Assembly: GCA_949825045.1 (NCBI GenBank)
Contig: OX463820.1
Location: 5,778,501 to 5,842,500, forward strand
Length of the DNA stretch: 64,000 bases
Direction of reading: 5' to 3'
Source of the DNA: Argyresthia goedartella
Taxonomy: Eukaryota > Arthropoda > Insecta > Lepidoptera > Argyresthiidae
Notes under the pieces: model-generated
Told to the model about the DNA's origin: nothing
The model's input: the letters and a program-made list of their open reading frames with translations, nothing else
Databases searched by the model: none
Made by a program: the position numbers and the translations under genes
Shown here: piece after piece, positions 1-11,625 of the stretch
Layout: the number at the start of each line of letters is the position of its first letter
Position numbering within the stretch: the stretch's first letter is position 1

Positions 1-245
1 AAAACGCAGTTGGATTTTCGGTTTTTATGATAATTCAATCTGTTCATCCGATAAACCGGGTCGGTGCGGTGAGGGGTCGAAAATTATAAAAAACACGAAA
101 ATTTCCTAAGTCGTTCGCGAGGTTGACAGCTCACAGAGCAATTAGTTTTTGATTTTCTACTACTACTACTACTCAACTAGTTAAGCAAATATGTGAAGCC
201 TGTAACACAGTGTATACTACCACAAGCTTTAGGGTTTCTGTAGAT

Positions 246-640
246 TTAAGACATTTTATTATGCGGGTGTGAAAGGAGCCGTCGGGCGGGGACCCCCAAG
301 AAGGTCCTATAAAGACCAAATCGGTGATTTGTTAGTGAAGGGGCAAATACGAAGTACCCGTAACCGGCGAGCTTGCATGATGAGACTAATGAAGGTTGAG
401 GAACCGAGAAATGTGTGCCAGGATCGTAGCAGGTGGAGATCATTGGTCTCTGCCTACCCCTCTTCCGGGAAATAGTCGTGAGCATATGTGTGTATGCATG
501 TAAAGAATTATTATTCTAAAAACATATCTCAAAACTTGTAATCTTTATGTTGATTTATCAACACTCAAGTAATGCAACTCGAATGTGTGCTTTCTCCTCG
601 AAATAAAGTGATAGTGTCAATAAACTCCTTCACTAGCACT
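246..640 (+). pseudogene. LINE (RTE-type) 3' end: C-terminus of endonuclease-reverse transcriptase plus 3' tail
   Basis: An open frame reads PPRRSYKDQIGDLL, then RNRRACMMRLMKVEE, then QDRSRWRSLVSAYPSSGK and a stop at 475. From memory, Arg-Pro-Arg-Arg-Ser-x-x-D-Q followed by 'C-Q-D-R-x-x-W-R' is the extreme C-terminus of lepidopteran LINE reverse transcriptases of the endonuclease-RT type. The catalytic domains are absent, so this is a 5'-truncated dead copy. An AATAAA-containing AT-rich stretch (about 600-625) follows and probably represents the element's 3' UTR. There is no ATG in a position that would suggest an independent gene. Confidence 0.75.
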
Positions 641-1084
641 AGCACTGTGGGCAGAACAACAGCAACCTTAAACAAGCTTCTTAACATAACACAAACAAGT
701 AATCTGATAGAATAGAACGCGTAATATCCGGTTCCGGCGACATTGATGTACTAAAACTTTACCTAGACGGAGAGAGCATCTCGTGATCGATGGTAACAAC
801 GCTGTATCGTACAGTTTCATTGCCATTTCATATTTCAAAATTCTACAGATTGCATCGAAGACACCCCTTATTGTTTACTTTGTCTACCCATATTTACCTT
901 ATTTATCATGCGCCAAAACAAAAAAGTATGGGGTAGGGGTGTCTTCAACCATCTATCAGATTAAAAAAAACCGGCTCTGAAAGCGTCCCATTGCACTGCC
1001 GACCACTGGTCCCTTTATGTATGGATGGATGCCCACATATGTTGTTGATGTTAAAATGAAGAATAGATAAATTGTGCATGGCGT
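641..1084. other. No recognisable feature
   Basis: AT-rich non-coding DNA. The short open frames lack protein-like composition. Confidence 0.6.
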
Positions 1085-1300
1085 TATGCGAAATCGAACG
1101 CCACGTCGGACTATCTATCACCTCCCCTCCGCATCTAGGGGCAAGCCCTTTACGTAACCGCTCAGTCAGCCGCGGCGGCGCCGGCGTGACCCAGACAGGA
1201 CTGGCGCCACCACATCGCCGCCGCCGGGGCAGCGCGAAGGATGCGACATTTTGGGCGAAACCTGTCGAACCTGTAGCTCCGATTCTGTATCTGTGAAGTC
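1085..1300. other. GC-rich island of unknown nature
   Basis: A sharply GC-rich block with clustered CCG/CGG triplets around 1170-1230 in otherwise AT-rich DNA. On the minus strand it reads as a short Arg-rich frame with no recognised domain. It may be a fragment of a GC-rich mobile element or a CpG-rich regulatory segment. I cannot assign it. Confidence 0.4.
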
Positions 1301-2119
1301 AACTCCAACAGCTTTAATATTTATGGTTTGAAAGCTGTTCGCCAACTTCAAAACGTCGTTGACCAATCGGAACAGGATGTTTCGCACGAGCGTCATTAAA
1401 GCGATTGTTAGTTGAATTAAAAGGGAATCGGATAAATTCTCGAAATTAACTCTAGTTATACGTCGCGCCACACCTTATGAGCGATGGCTTTGAATGGGCA
1501 ATAGTCACTTTTAATTCCATATGCATTCAAGTACAGCGATTTCCGCCAACGTCGTCCAGCGCTCTTAATTCGTGGCGCGAGGTATAACATATAAGATGGC
1601 CACTAAAGATGGACGGCAATTGAATTTGCGCAAATTTAATTGAATCCTTGAATTGTTTCGGTCATATACAATAGTATTTTTATATTTAAATAAAGACTTG
1701 AAAATCAATCAATCAATCCCAGCTAGGTCTAACCCGTTGTTTAATTGACCGACCGAATCGGCCGAAACAAGGCTTCAACTTCACCTGTCGACCCCCCAGC
1801 CCAATACACCTGTCAACACTGAAAGCCCTGTCAAAGACTCGTGTTTTATTCACGCCTGCCTACCCCCATTAACGCAGGCGTGTTAATATTCACCTATTGT
1901 TAATATGTAATGAGTTTGTGAACTCGTTAACAAGGTGTTGCGGGCTGTGGTAATTCAAATTTAAGCTTAACTTAAATATGAATTAGGTAAGAAACGAGGA
2001 AAGTTGTTCTTTATTCCGGTTCGGTGTAGACGGTTGAGGTTTCTACCGGGATAAGGAAAGGACTCATTTTATGTTAACTTTAAAAAGGAAAATTATTAGC
2101 AATTGAAATACTAAGTAAT
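1301..2119. other. No recognisable feature
   Basis: AT-rich non-coding DNA. A minor (AATC)n tract sits near 1700, just after an AATAAA, and might be the end of an old LINE or SINE. Confidence 0.5.
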
Positions 2120-2124
2120 CCGGG

Positions 2125-2540
2125 TTTTGGTTTAATTAGCATCATTCCGGCTAGCGTAAAAAAGTGGTCCGTCACGTCTGTCTCATACACAATACCTATT
2201 GCAGAAGATTGTGATCGAACAAAAATATTGTCGAGACGGCTTCTGCCTCTAGTTGGTTTGGTGATTGCGGGTAACAGACTTTGTTCAGCATTTAGATCTA
2301 GGTATTTAGTTCTTAGCAATATCTGTTGGTAGAATGTTAGAATTGATATCGCCCATGATTACGTCGTACTTATTTTTGATTGTCTAGTTGACGTCCAATT
2401 TCAGAGAGAAAGCAGTCTGTGTTATCAAAAGATGGTGATCGATTTTTGATGTTTTTATTTGAGTTTGATGCCTAGAGATATTTCACCAAATTCTAACAAA
2501 AATATTTCTACTTTAAATAGCAAAACCGACTTCCCAACCT
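2125..2540 (-). pseudogene. Decayed LINE endonuclease (APE-type) domain
   Basis: Read on the minus strand, three frames together give the order expected of a LINE apurinic-type endonuclease. Around 2440-2380 is RSPSFDNTDCFLSEIG, matching the 'Y-R-S-P-x' strand. Around 2372-2340 is YDVIMGDINSNIL, matching the 'GD-N-(I/S)' catalytic Asp/Asn motif. Around 2290-2140 are LLPAITKPTRGRSRLDNIF and ETDVTDHF, matching the 'PTR...S-x-(I/L)-D-(H/N)-I' and 'SDHxP' motifs. Frameshifts and stops separate the blocks, so it is inactive. Clade (Jockey/CR1-like) is inferred. Confidence 0.7.
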
Positions 2541-3279
2541 GAAAACGATACCAACTCCACTTTGTATTCCCGCCAATAAAATATACGACTCGACATTTGT
2601 ATTTGAAAAGACAGGAGAAGTCACAGCACAGTCGAACAATACCTGAGAGAGTATTGTGCTGCGGCGACACATTTGTACGAAAGTCCGACTGAGCTGTGTA
2701 CGACAGGACAAAGAGAAATGGTGGGTGGTGACATTATTGATGTTTGCAAAGATATTGTCGGCCAGCTGACAATTTTACGACATGTTGTAAATTATAACAC
2801 AATTATTTCATTACATATCGCTAACAGTGTAACTGAATGGTGCAGTCAAAGCAAGGGTTCTTAGACACATTAGTTGTAACGACTTTTACTGTGAAAGCGA
2901 TTTCTCTTTTCTATTTGTATAATATATCCTATCAGTTGGCCGCTGGGCCAACTTATAGTCTTTGATCAATCGTATCAGAGATTACCCACTTTTTTATTTT
3001 AAATACGTGTTCTATTGTTCCAGGTAAGAGTGGCATCTCTTCCAAATGTATGCAGAAATCCTACGGGTATAGTTTGAAATGGAGGTATAAGGCTTATACT
3101 TAATATATACTTACACCTAGTTTCCGTGTTGATGTATTGTATCTTCTGTTTTTGTACAATACCGCATAAGGTAAAGCAAAGGTTTGGACTTTGGAATCTC
3201 ATCATCATTGAATTTGATAAAAACCTCACATAGTTACTAAATATCTAACAGACGACACTCTTCGAAGCCTAGCCAAATA
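2541..3279. other. No recognisable feature
   Basis: The left part (to about 2700) may be further decayed LINE coding sequence upstream of the endonuclease fragment. The remainder is AT-rich with nothing recognisable. Confidence 0.45.
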
Positions 3280-3545
3280 TCACACCTTTTCACATATAGG
3301 GTGGCAAAGCACAGTTGGCCCAAATTCAACCAGTTATTCAACATTCCATCTTGTGTTACGGAGCTAGTCCATTGCCGCTGCTATAGATATAATAATACAT
3401 TCCATACTAGGACATTATTTGCCACTGTTATTCAATGTTGTATTCCCTTTTAGCGTGAGAGGCGGCGAGCTCATCGCCTCCGCTATTGAAATTGTTGGAA
3501 CGTACGTACTTGGAATAAATAAAGTATCTCATTGGTACATGGCCA
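3280..3545 (-). mobile_element. Composite tRNA-type SINE fragment (tail and core modules)
   Basis: About 3285-3385 is a decayed reverse copy of the SINE module found better preserved at 8245-8375 ('ggctagcccatcgccgcagc' in this orientation). About 3495-3545 carries the second module, ending 'tctcattggtacatgg'. The same two modules occur in the same order at 35690-35895 and 49690-49895. Confidence 0.6.
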
Positions 3546-4494
3546 ACAGAATCCCCATGTCGTCGTGAGATTTGTCGTGACCCGTTTGACCCAAATAACT
3601 CATCGGATCCTGTACATCAATTAATGTCTCTCGACTGGTCGTTCCTGGATACGTTCTCGTTATCCTCATCAGAGCAAGCCAATTAATTTATACGACTTGC
3701 CCTCACATTATTGCGATGCTAATGGCTATTTAAGGGTTGTTTGTCATCCTTATAGGGTCACAAGAATAATGTTACGTAGTTGACGGTTGGTCGCAATTCA
3801 CGAATATTCACTTCCAGTGTTCCAGGAAACAAAGTCGGTTTTCGGTAATTACCCGAGATTCCTGACCGTGTTTTTTTATCAGCGAACAGACTGTGCATCG
3901 GGAAATTAAAAAGTCCTGTTGAAAATACCTTTTAGCAAAAGGCATTCTATAGCAACAGCCAAAAACAAATCAACAGCAAAATGAATGATTGCGAAACATT
4001 TTACACAACCACTTTTCGCTTTCAACTTCAAAATTGCCTCCCAAGCCACCATCCTCCATATTTCCAAGCCATTAATTTGTCGTCACAAAAGCTCTTTAAC
4101 TGGTAAACCATTTCGAGCCAGTGCCCATTCATTGGGAAGGCACGCAAAGCTAACATGTCGTATTGAATGCTCCAAGCGTCAGGAAGGGCTAAGCAATGCT
4201 TGCAAGTTGGTACAGTGAGCTCCGTCTGAAAAATATTCATACAGATTAGATTAATAATAGCCATACTGACAAATATACCTACATTTTTTGGCATTTAAAA
4301 GAAAGAATAAAGTCCAAAAATGCGTATTTCAAGAGTTCTCTGTCTGATTTTGTGAATTTCGATGTAAGGTTATTTAAATTAAATCAAATTCTTTGATTGA
4401 GGCCTAACATTTTTGTCGAATGTACTGGGGAAGAGAAATATTTAATCTGATATAACATATCAGCTTGGATGATAGGTTATATTAGATGAAACAA
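3546..4494. other. No recognisable feature
   Basis: AT-rich non-coding DNA; no open frame with protein-like composition. Confidence 0.6.
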
Positions 4495-4571
4495 TGAAAT
4501 CAACGATATAACAAAAACCTTGAAATCGACGTTATAACAAAAACCTTGAAATCGACGTTATAACAAAAACC
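4495..4571. repeat. 26-bp tandem repeat, three units
   Basis: Units start at 4495, 4521 and 4547 and carry 'tgaaatcgacgttataac' followed by 'aaaaacct'. The second and third units are nearly identical and the first differs at a few positions. Confidence 0.9.
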
Positions 4572-5374
4572 ATCTCACTATAATTACAGTTCGTCATTTG
4601 ACTGTACCGGAAGTTGTTGGCCGTCACCGGAAGCACGCTCGCAGTTTGCTACGAGCGAGTGCTACGAACGTCAAGGTTCTCGTAGAGCTTCGTAGCAGCG
4701 CGTAGCATTAGCATATCTACACTGTGACTTGTGAATTGTCCTAAACAAGTATACTAACTGGTTTTCAATAAGGGCTACCCCTTGCTGAAGGATTGTTAAG
4801 AGATCCATGTTCATAAAAATAACGTTCGATCAGCTCAGGAGCATAGATATATATTTATTTAAAAATACGAACATAATTCATGGTGCATCTGTAAGCTCGA
4901 CTCTCTGACAGGGATTGCGACTTGTTATTTGATTGATATTTCAAAACCGCAATTGATTTTGAAATCTCATCTGTCAAACTTGCGATTTGTTTCATTCAAA
5001 TCGTTCAAAAATCAGTTGCAAACGCAATCAAAACAATCGAAGAAGACCCATTGAGAATCGAGTGACCAGTCCGTACACTGTAATCATGTGCTTATACACC
5101 TCTCGTCTGCTCGATTAACTACACCAAGAATAGTCCACCATTTTTCACAGACGGGCAACCATAACCAGCCAGAGCGTCTGAAATATCCCCACGTGATAGG
5201 GAGCAAGCCGATCGATACGTCTTGCCATCAAACAGTGCGAGTAATAGTAAACACGCCCTCCGACGTTGTTGTGGCGCCAGTAACTGCGACGGTCTGAAAA
5301 ACTAATATCGACCGGATAACTTCAATCCTGTATTATAAGTGTGATATTTAAATGAGTTAATTTTAGCAATATAT
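4572..5374. other. No recognisable feature
   Basis: Contains a short region of repeated 'gctacgagcgagtgctacg'-like words near 4640-4710, otherwise nothing that can be assigned. Confidence 0.5.
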
Positions 5375-5790
5375 TGGGTGCTTACCTATGAAATTGGCGA
5401 ATTTTTCTTACAGATTCAGGAGTTCATAATTAGAGTAATTCAATAGCTATTTCCAGTTTTTTTATTGTTTTAAAATTAATTTCAATATTTTACATCTAAT
5501 TATTAAATTTTCTTTTAATTTTCAGTTTGATAACTAACATGTTATCTTCAAAATCAGTGCCTCCTAAATGTCATCCATTTTCATGATAATATTCGTAATA
5601 TTTTTTTACAGCTGACTCTTTTAAAAAATTATATAAAATTTTCTGTTAGCTAAATGTTGTCTCATTCATACACACAAAGTTTATAAAATTATGATCTGTC
5701 ATTCCTAAAAATATACAAAAATGTTTGTACTGAAAATTTAGTTAACTTCAATTTCTCCATACAAAACGCCAATTTCATATGTAAGGACCT
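5375..5790 (+). mobile_element. TIR element (mariner-like MITE), copy 1
   Basis: A ~416-bp AT-rich element without coding capacity. Its left end, 'gggtgcttacctatgaaatt', and right end (reverse complement of 'aaatttcatatgtaaggacc' type sequence) are imperfect terminal inverted repeats sharing GGT-CTTAC-TAT-AAATTGGCG. A second copy lies in opposite orientation at 8439-8855 and matches along its whole length. The short size, the TIRs and the TA-rich flanks suggest a mariner/Tc1-type non-autonomous element, but the superfamily is an inference. Confidence 0.8.
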
Positions 5791-6311
5791 CATAATTGCT
5801 CATTAGGTTGATAATACATAAGCAATAAAAGCACAAAACATACTGGTTAAATACATTGGCTAGTAGGTAAAATAGTAAAAGTCTAAATAAAAAAGTCACA
5901 TGCCTGCGTTTACTGATTCTATACACCATCATGGGTGCTAGTCCAACGCCGCAAATTCAGTGATATGCCTTTATAATTCTGTAACGAAGTTTTCATCACA
6001 GTTAGATTGTTAGTTAGCTTCAATAACTATATGTAATATAGTAAATGCCTCGGCAATGTCTCGGGGTGGTTTATTCGTGAAATTGTTTCTTTTTGTGTTT
6101 TATTTAATTTTTTATTGAGCAAATGCTAATTTTATTGAATAAAAATTTAAATTGAGGAAACAGGATGTATTTTTGTATTTAAAAATAACAATTTATTAAT
6201 AATAAAAATATACTTTTGAAAAATATAGTAAAAAGACAATAATATAGGTTCACGCGTTCCCAATACAGAGTTTTAGAGCAATATTTGCGGCTTAAATTTA
6301 GATATTTCAAT
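5791..6311. other. No recognisable feature
   Basis: Very AT-rich non-coding DNA. Confidence 0.6.
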
Positions 6312-6703
6312 GTTTTAGGGTTCCGTACCCGATGTGTGCCGAAAGGGACCTTATTACTAAGCCTCCGCTGTCCATCTGTCCGTCCGTCCGTCAGCAAGCT
6401 GTATCTCAAGAACCGTATAGTAGAGAGTTGAAATGTTGAAGCAACAGATAATGAACTAACTATGCGAGATTTTATAAACTAAAGGGGTCCCCATACAAAA
6501 GGCGAGTTATAAATTTATAATATCCCTAAAGTCATTTATATAATCTCAAATTTCGCAATCGGTTTGACGTCAGATCCGCAATCCGGACTAGTATCAAAAC
6601 CTAGTTCGTACATATTGTTTTTTGTTTTTTTAATCATTAAGTTTTCATTTATGGAACCCTTCATGGAACCATTTGTGTGCGAGTCCGACTTGACCGATTT
6701 TTT
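6312..6703 (+). mobile_element. Lepidopteran interspersed repeat ('gggttccgtacc' element)
   Basis: Starts with 'tagggttccgtacc', continues through a '(gtcc)n' segment (about 6375-6393) and 'ctgtatctcaagaaccgta', and ends with 'gcgagtccgacttgaccg' followed by a T run. I recognise this order of motifs as a very common lepidopteran interspersed element. A reverse partial copy is at 11530-11625. It has no coding capacity. Confidence 0.75.
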
Positions 6704-8189
6704 AGACAAAGTACGTTACACGTTAGTTACGTACGTACAAAAGTCAAAGTAAAAAAAAACTTCACTTTCGTTATCACACCCACAACACATTGGCTTAATC
6801 CAGGCAGTGTTCCCGCGCCGCTGAGTTTTTCTCTCCTCCTCATTTTATTTTACAATATTCGTGTCTCCCCCGATATTAACTGGGATCAAGCTGCTCAATG
6901 ATTGCTCGCGTGTGGAGGGTGCATAAAAAATGCCGTCTCAGCGTGTCTTCGACTCTATGGCGCCGGATCGTGGCGCGTTGAAAGACCTATCTGTTTTATG
7001 TATGAGTTGATAGAACGTTTATAGATTGTTGGCATAATTAATTTGTTGTGGCGTTCGCTGTTTGGAAAAAAGCACCCTTTAACTGAGGGAGCGTTAGGCA
7101 TTTGTTAGATTTGCGCTTGACTTAATTAAAAATATACGACGGTGTTCTTTCTCTTCAAAATGGCCTTCTTACATGAATTAAAAAAAAACATCCACATGAC
7201 AGTAACATGATTATTCGGCTCACAAAAAACATAGATAATTTAAAGTTCTCAGTTGCCCACCACCATACCGATGTATGGCTTAGCCAATTTCCCAAACAAC
7301 TCTATTTAACTGCGCTTTCCATTAGCAAATAATGTATTTCGCCGATAGCAAGGCCCGCGAACAAACAGCATAACCCCGAAACACAATAAAACGCAAAACG
7401 CTATAAAAAGCAACGTAAACCCATTACCACGGAGGTGCACGTGCCCACCGGAAATGCGCTCGCTTCCATTTTCCATCGGACCCGGAAGTGGCGCCCGCCC
7501 TTGCCGCGGGCACAATTTCGGCTGTTGCAACTTTTAAGAGGCATCGGCTTTCAGTGCAATGGAACCGAGATTAGTCGTGCATTCATTAAAACTGACTTTA
7601 GCTCTGCAGGAGTTTTTAGGGTACTCAAAATTTACCCAACTAGTTCTTAGACCTATTCGAAATACTTTCTAATGAGACTGTTTCAGCTCCCCTAGCATGG
7701 CGCCTCCGCGGGCTGTGATGACGCGGGAAAGTGAGTTACAGCCATGCGCTATAGAAATATCTGTCCTTTCGCGCACTTGGTATGCCACGGGTGCTGTTTG
7801 ATATATATTTAAGTCGTATCTAAGCAATCTTCTTTTACACGAAGAATTATACTTTATGGTCCTTCGAACCGGGTATGCACAGCATCTACACATCGTAAGA
7901 CATTCCTAGTGTTATCCGCACGACGGGACATGCCAAGCCTCGTCAACTGGGCTGGTGCCAAAGTCAGCCTTACGTTTCGTGTTATTGGGTGTTTGAATGT
8001 CCCATTAGACCAAGATTCTGTTATGCTATCCAGCTGAATAAGCAATGGAGATTAGGTTTAGACTTAGCTGACAACCCCTAGACCTAATAATAGCTAACAA
8101 CAAAACGATATCAGATCAACTTGACTTACCTGGATAAGCGGAGAGCTTTTTACTTAGAAATTTCGGTTTATTAGTTGTATTAGTCGACT
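6704..8189. other. No recognisable feature
   Basis: Mixed AT-rich DNA. A more GC-rich patch at about 7430-7520 contains an open frame on each strand, but neither resembles a known protein. Confidence 0.5.
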
Positions 8190-8375
8190 TCTGTGGCGCT
8201 GCGGTTGTGGCTGTGCCTACCATGGGAGAGGTCCCGGGTTCGATCCCCGGCTCCTGCGGCGATGGACTAGCCCCCTGTCACGCAAAATGGTGTATTGAAT
8301 AACTGGCTCAAAGTGGGCGAAATTGTGCCTCTGCCAATCCGTATGAGAAAAGGCGTGATGCTATGTTATGTTAGT
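8190..8375 (+). mobile_element. tRNA-derived SINE (short form, head plus tail)
   Basis: The head contains a canonical RNA polymerase III B-box-like sequence, 'gtcccgggttcgatccccgg'. It is followed directly by the SINE tail 'gcggcgatggactagccccc' and 'aataactggctcaaagtggg', ending near 'aaaggcgtgatgctatg'. The head is too divergent in its acceptor-stem region to be a working tRNA gene. Related tails occur at 14630, 17297, 19497, 35690, 36430, 59608, 61412 and 62090. Confidence 0.8.
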
Positions 8376-8438
8376 TATATTAAAACAAAACACCTCCCAA
8401 CGTCATATAACGTTAACACACCGATACAACTTTATGTT

Positions 8439-8855
8439 AGGTCCTTACATATTAAATTGGCGTTTTGTATGGAGAAATTGAAGTTAACTCAATTTTCAGT
8501 ATAAACATCTTTGTATTTTTTTTAGGAATGACAGATCCTAATTTTATAAAGTTTGTGTGTATGAATGAGACAACATTTAGCTAACATAAAATTTTATATA
8601 ATTTTTGAAAAGTGTCAGCTGTAAAAAAATATTACGAATATTATCATGAAAATGGATGACATTTAGGAGGCACTGATTTTGAAGATAACATTTTTTATCA
8701 AACTGAAAATTAAAAGAAAATTTAATAAGTAGATGTAAAATATTGAAATTATTTTAAAACAATAAAAAAAACTGGAAATAGCTATTGAATTACTCGAATT
8801 ATGAACTGCTGAATCTGGAAGAAAAATTCGTCAATTTCATAGGTAAGCACCCAAT
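8439..8855 (-). mobile_element. TIR element (mariner-like MITE), copy 2, inverted
   Basis: Reverse-complement partner of 5375-5790, matching over the full ~416 bp, including internal landmarks such as 'atgacatttaggaggcactg'. It begins 'aggtccttacatattaaatt' and ends 'ggtaagcaccc'. Confidence 0.8.
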
Positions 8856-8982
8856 ATGTGCAGAAACAAACTATTACTAATTACATGCCTTCAGAAATTA
8901 CGTTATTTATGATAATGCATCATCTTAAGTTAATATGACTCGTCCTGTACTGATACACCTTTTTATTAAATATATATGCACT

Positions 8983-9032
8983 ACAGACAGACAGACAAGT
9001 TCAGCCAACAGACAGACAGACAAGATCAGCCA
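8983..9032. repeat. 25-bp tandem duplication containing (GACA)n
   Basis: Two 25-bp units, starting at 8983 and 9008, each with 'acagacagacagacaag' then 'tcagcca'; one base differs. Confidence 0.85.
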
Positions 9033-9169
9033 ACACATATCGAGGAGTGTGAGGAGTTCATCGAAAATGTCAAAGCAACTTTTAACGTGGGTCGGGGTGC
9101 TTAGAATAGCAACATTGGAGCCGCCATCCACTTTATTCCTCTGACGAAGTAAACATAAACTTTTATATA

Positions 9170-9310
9170 CAGGCATATTCATTAGTTCTGGCCCCACAAT
9201 ACGTCACACACAAACATCCAAGACCTGGGGATTCCTTCTTCTTTATCCCCGGCCGGGGATCGAACCCGGGGCCTCTCGCGGTAGGCAGAGCAAAGAGGTC
9301 GAACACGTTT
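9170..9310 (-). mobile_element. SINE head remnant (tRNA-like)
   Basis: On the minus strand the segment at about 9300-9245 has the T-arm-like 'ccccgggttcgatccccgg' preceded by 'gctctgcctaccgcgagag', close to the head of the SINE at 8190. At 9172-9200 a further repeat word, 'cattagttctggcccca', also occurs near 9990 and 18955. No acceptor stem pairs, so this is not a functional tRNA gene. Confidence 0.55.
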
Positions 9311-9989
9311 TAAAAGAAGGTTTTTTGCGTCTATGCGTAAAAATGGTATCGTTGTGTTGCCCAGTCTTGTACACAACGTGTGCGATTGTTGCAACGACAA
9401 TTATGTTTGTATTTTGAATTAAAACTTCTATACGCACGCTTGACTTGAGGAGTAAGCTGGCGAATGCGTGACGAGAGCGTTACGAAAAGTGTGATCGGGC
9501 GAGGCGAACGAGAGGTGCGCGCGCACATTTTCTTTCCCTCTTCCTCTCATAGCCAGACACAATGCAGGAGATGTATTTTTGAAGCATTAGAGCTAAAGAA
9601 GTTTTACTTCAGTTGTGTGGTCTAAAGCACACTCTTTTTTTTATCTATCTGTAGTTGTTTTTATTTGTTGTTGTTACATCGGCCTTCGAAACGAATGTCT
9701 GTTTTGTATGCCATATTTCTATCGAAGTCGATAAGTCGACTATTTAAAACTATCATATTCAGACAGTATATTCAGACTATATATTCGCCTATATTACAGG
9801 CTTTATTAGCTTAGATTAGGTGGCAAAAACCCACAAACAGGTCGTATAATTGGTTGATGTAATATAATTTAAGTACTCGTAATATTTTTGTGTGTATTGC
9901 TTAATTTTTAACGGAAATAAATGTATATGAATTAAAAAAAGTTATTTCGGCCCTTTCATTTAGATAAATATAAACACGTATACACAGGT
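9311..9989. other. No recognisable feature
   Basis: Includes a moderately GC-rich stretch at 9450-9530; otherwise AT-rich non-coding. Confidence 0.5.
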
Positions 9990-10037
9990 ACATTCATTGT
10001 TTCTTGCCCCATACTAGGGGCCAGAAGCAATGAATGT
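9990..10037. repeat. Imperfect hairpin, 21-bp arms
   Basis: Left arm 9990-10010 and right arm 10017-10037 pair with two mismatches around a 6-nt loop. The right arm word 'ggggccagaagcaatg' recurs in part near 18955-18975 and 17030-17050, so this looks like a small fold-back repeat. Confidence 0.75.
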
Positions 10038-10224
10038 GATATTAATGCCTATGTAAACAATGGTTCGTGGAAGAGTCCGTGACCCAGCGGTTTTCGCCCA
10101 TCGGAAACGACCGTCAGGGTAGAAACATCTGGCCGAGACGGGTACTGGATGAGTGTCCGTTTCTATGTTTCATTGGTTTCGGATGACACATTAGACGAAA
10201 CACGAAGACTTGTTCTTTATAGCA

Positions 10225-10345
10225 GGTTTGATCCTAGGCGGTTCCAGTGATAGCAGTTCCTAGGGCGGGCGGCTAGGGCGAGTGTTTCGCGCCAAAACGT
10301 CGGGCCGCTCATTGTGCGCGCAATTTTCGCGCCACGCCGTCGCCG
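10225..10345. other. GC- and CpG-rich segment, possible regulatory DNA
   Basis: A CpG-dense block that includes 'gggcgggcggctagggcgag' and repeated 'cgcgcc' words, contrasting with the AT-rich surroundings. No gene starts here that I can recognise, so any promoter role is speculative. Confidence 0.3.
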
Positions 10346-11525
10346 GTTTGGGCGGGAGAATTGTTTCAGTTGATTGATGAAGTGATTAGCGAGTCTTGGA
10401 TGTGGTAGTTGAGTTTTGTTTTACTGGAAGTTATAACTGTTGAGGGTAAATTAAAACCCTCCTTCTGGTGTAGTCGGGTAAAAATAAGGAAAGAGATTTC
10501 TGTTTCAGAATTACTAATAATAATATAGTTTTTACCTGTGAACATCAAGCAACAAATGCATTCATGTTTTGCCGATGTCATTTTGAGTGCCTATCAAGAC
10601 TTAAAAGGCACGAGACAATAGCTTTTCTAATCATAGATCAAACAGCACAAAATGCTGTTCCCTGATCAAGCCCCATTCCTACTATTCATGACAGTCACGA
10701 CCTTAACCCTCTCAATAGCCATAAAAAATATGGCTATAAAAAGCCAAATTGTCATGGCAGCCAGCCACATTACCGATTTTTTTTTCGTTCACTTAGTCAG
10801 TCGATCTGAGATACCAGAGAGAAGGTACATTTATCCTCTATTTCTGGTTAGTATTGCCAGTAATAAAAAATAATAGTGGGTAGTAGTAATTATTTTATAA
10901 AAAATATATAAATATAATTTCAAGTCCATACTAGGTGATCATACGCGAGTGGCCAGGTTAAGGAGATTACTGGAAATAATTCACAAGTCAATACTGTTCT
11001 AAAAATACCATTCTCCACGGATAAACGTAAAATGACAGTATTTTATACGAGTATACCTTTTTAATTTTTAATTATACAATATTAAATACTACATTCAAGG
11101 CCGTAAATCGAAAATTTTAAAAAGAGTTTTGTGTATGTAGCATGTATTGAACTATGTACTCAGGCTAACGAAACTCTTTGCTCACTGAAACCGGAAATGG
11201 ATAGAATAAAATTGAGTAACTTATTTTCAGAAATGAAATCAAACATGATAAAAAACCTCATATTATTTATTGTAATTCGAATGAGTAATTATTAATCTTA
11301 AAATGACAAATAATTAAGCACAAAACTATACCCGCAATTAAAGATGGTTTCCTATAATATCGGAAGAGTTCAGGTTCACCGACAAACGAATAAAACAAAA
11401 TGGGTAAGAAAATAGCCACACCAATAATCTCCTGTATGGGTACTACGTTTAATTCTTAAAAACACGTATGTTTTATTATTTGCCGTTATGGTGGCAATAG
11501 AAATACACCCTCTGCGAAAAATTCA
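10346..11525. other. Mostly featureless; one repeat-end fragment
   Basis: At about 10445-10490 is 'aaaaccctccttctggtg' followed by 'tagtcgggtaaaaat', the end of an interspersed repeat also seen at 41820-41860, 39865 and 53300. The rest is AT-rich with nothing recognisable. Confidence 0.55.
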
Positions 11526-11625
11526 GCTCTCTACCTATTTCGGTTGACAGACGGACGGACGGACAGCGGGACTTAGTAATAGGGACCCGTTTGGCACCCT
11601 TCGGGTACGGAACCCTAAAAACAGT
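11526..11625 (-). mobile_element. Partial 'gggttccgtacc' interspersed repeat, inverted
   Basis: Reverse copy of the left end of the element at 6312-6703. It carries 'gacggacggacggacagcgg' and ends 'gggtacggaaccctaaaa'. Confidence 0.75.

Noticed and set aside
8220..8260. Apparent tRNA gene
   Set aside because: The T-arm/B box is perfect, but acceptor and anticodon arms do not pair; it is a SINE head. The same applies near 9270, 13010, 28605, 37795, 54460 and 59660.
10652..10873. 73-codon frame starting with a hydrophobic stretch
   Set aside because: Signal-peptide-like start but no continuing domain or homology I recognise; contains a low-complexity hairpin (10720-10742).
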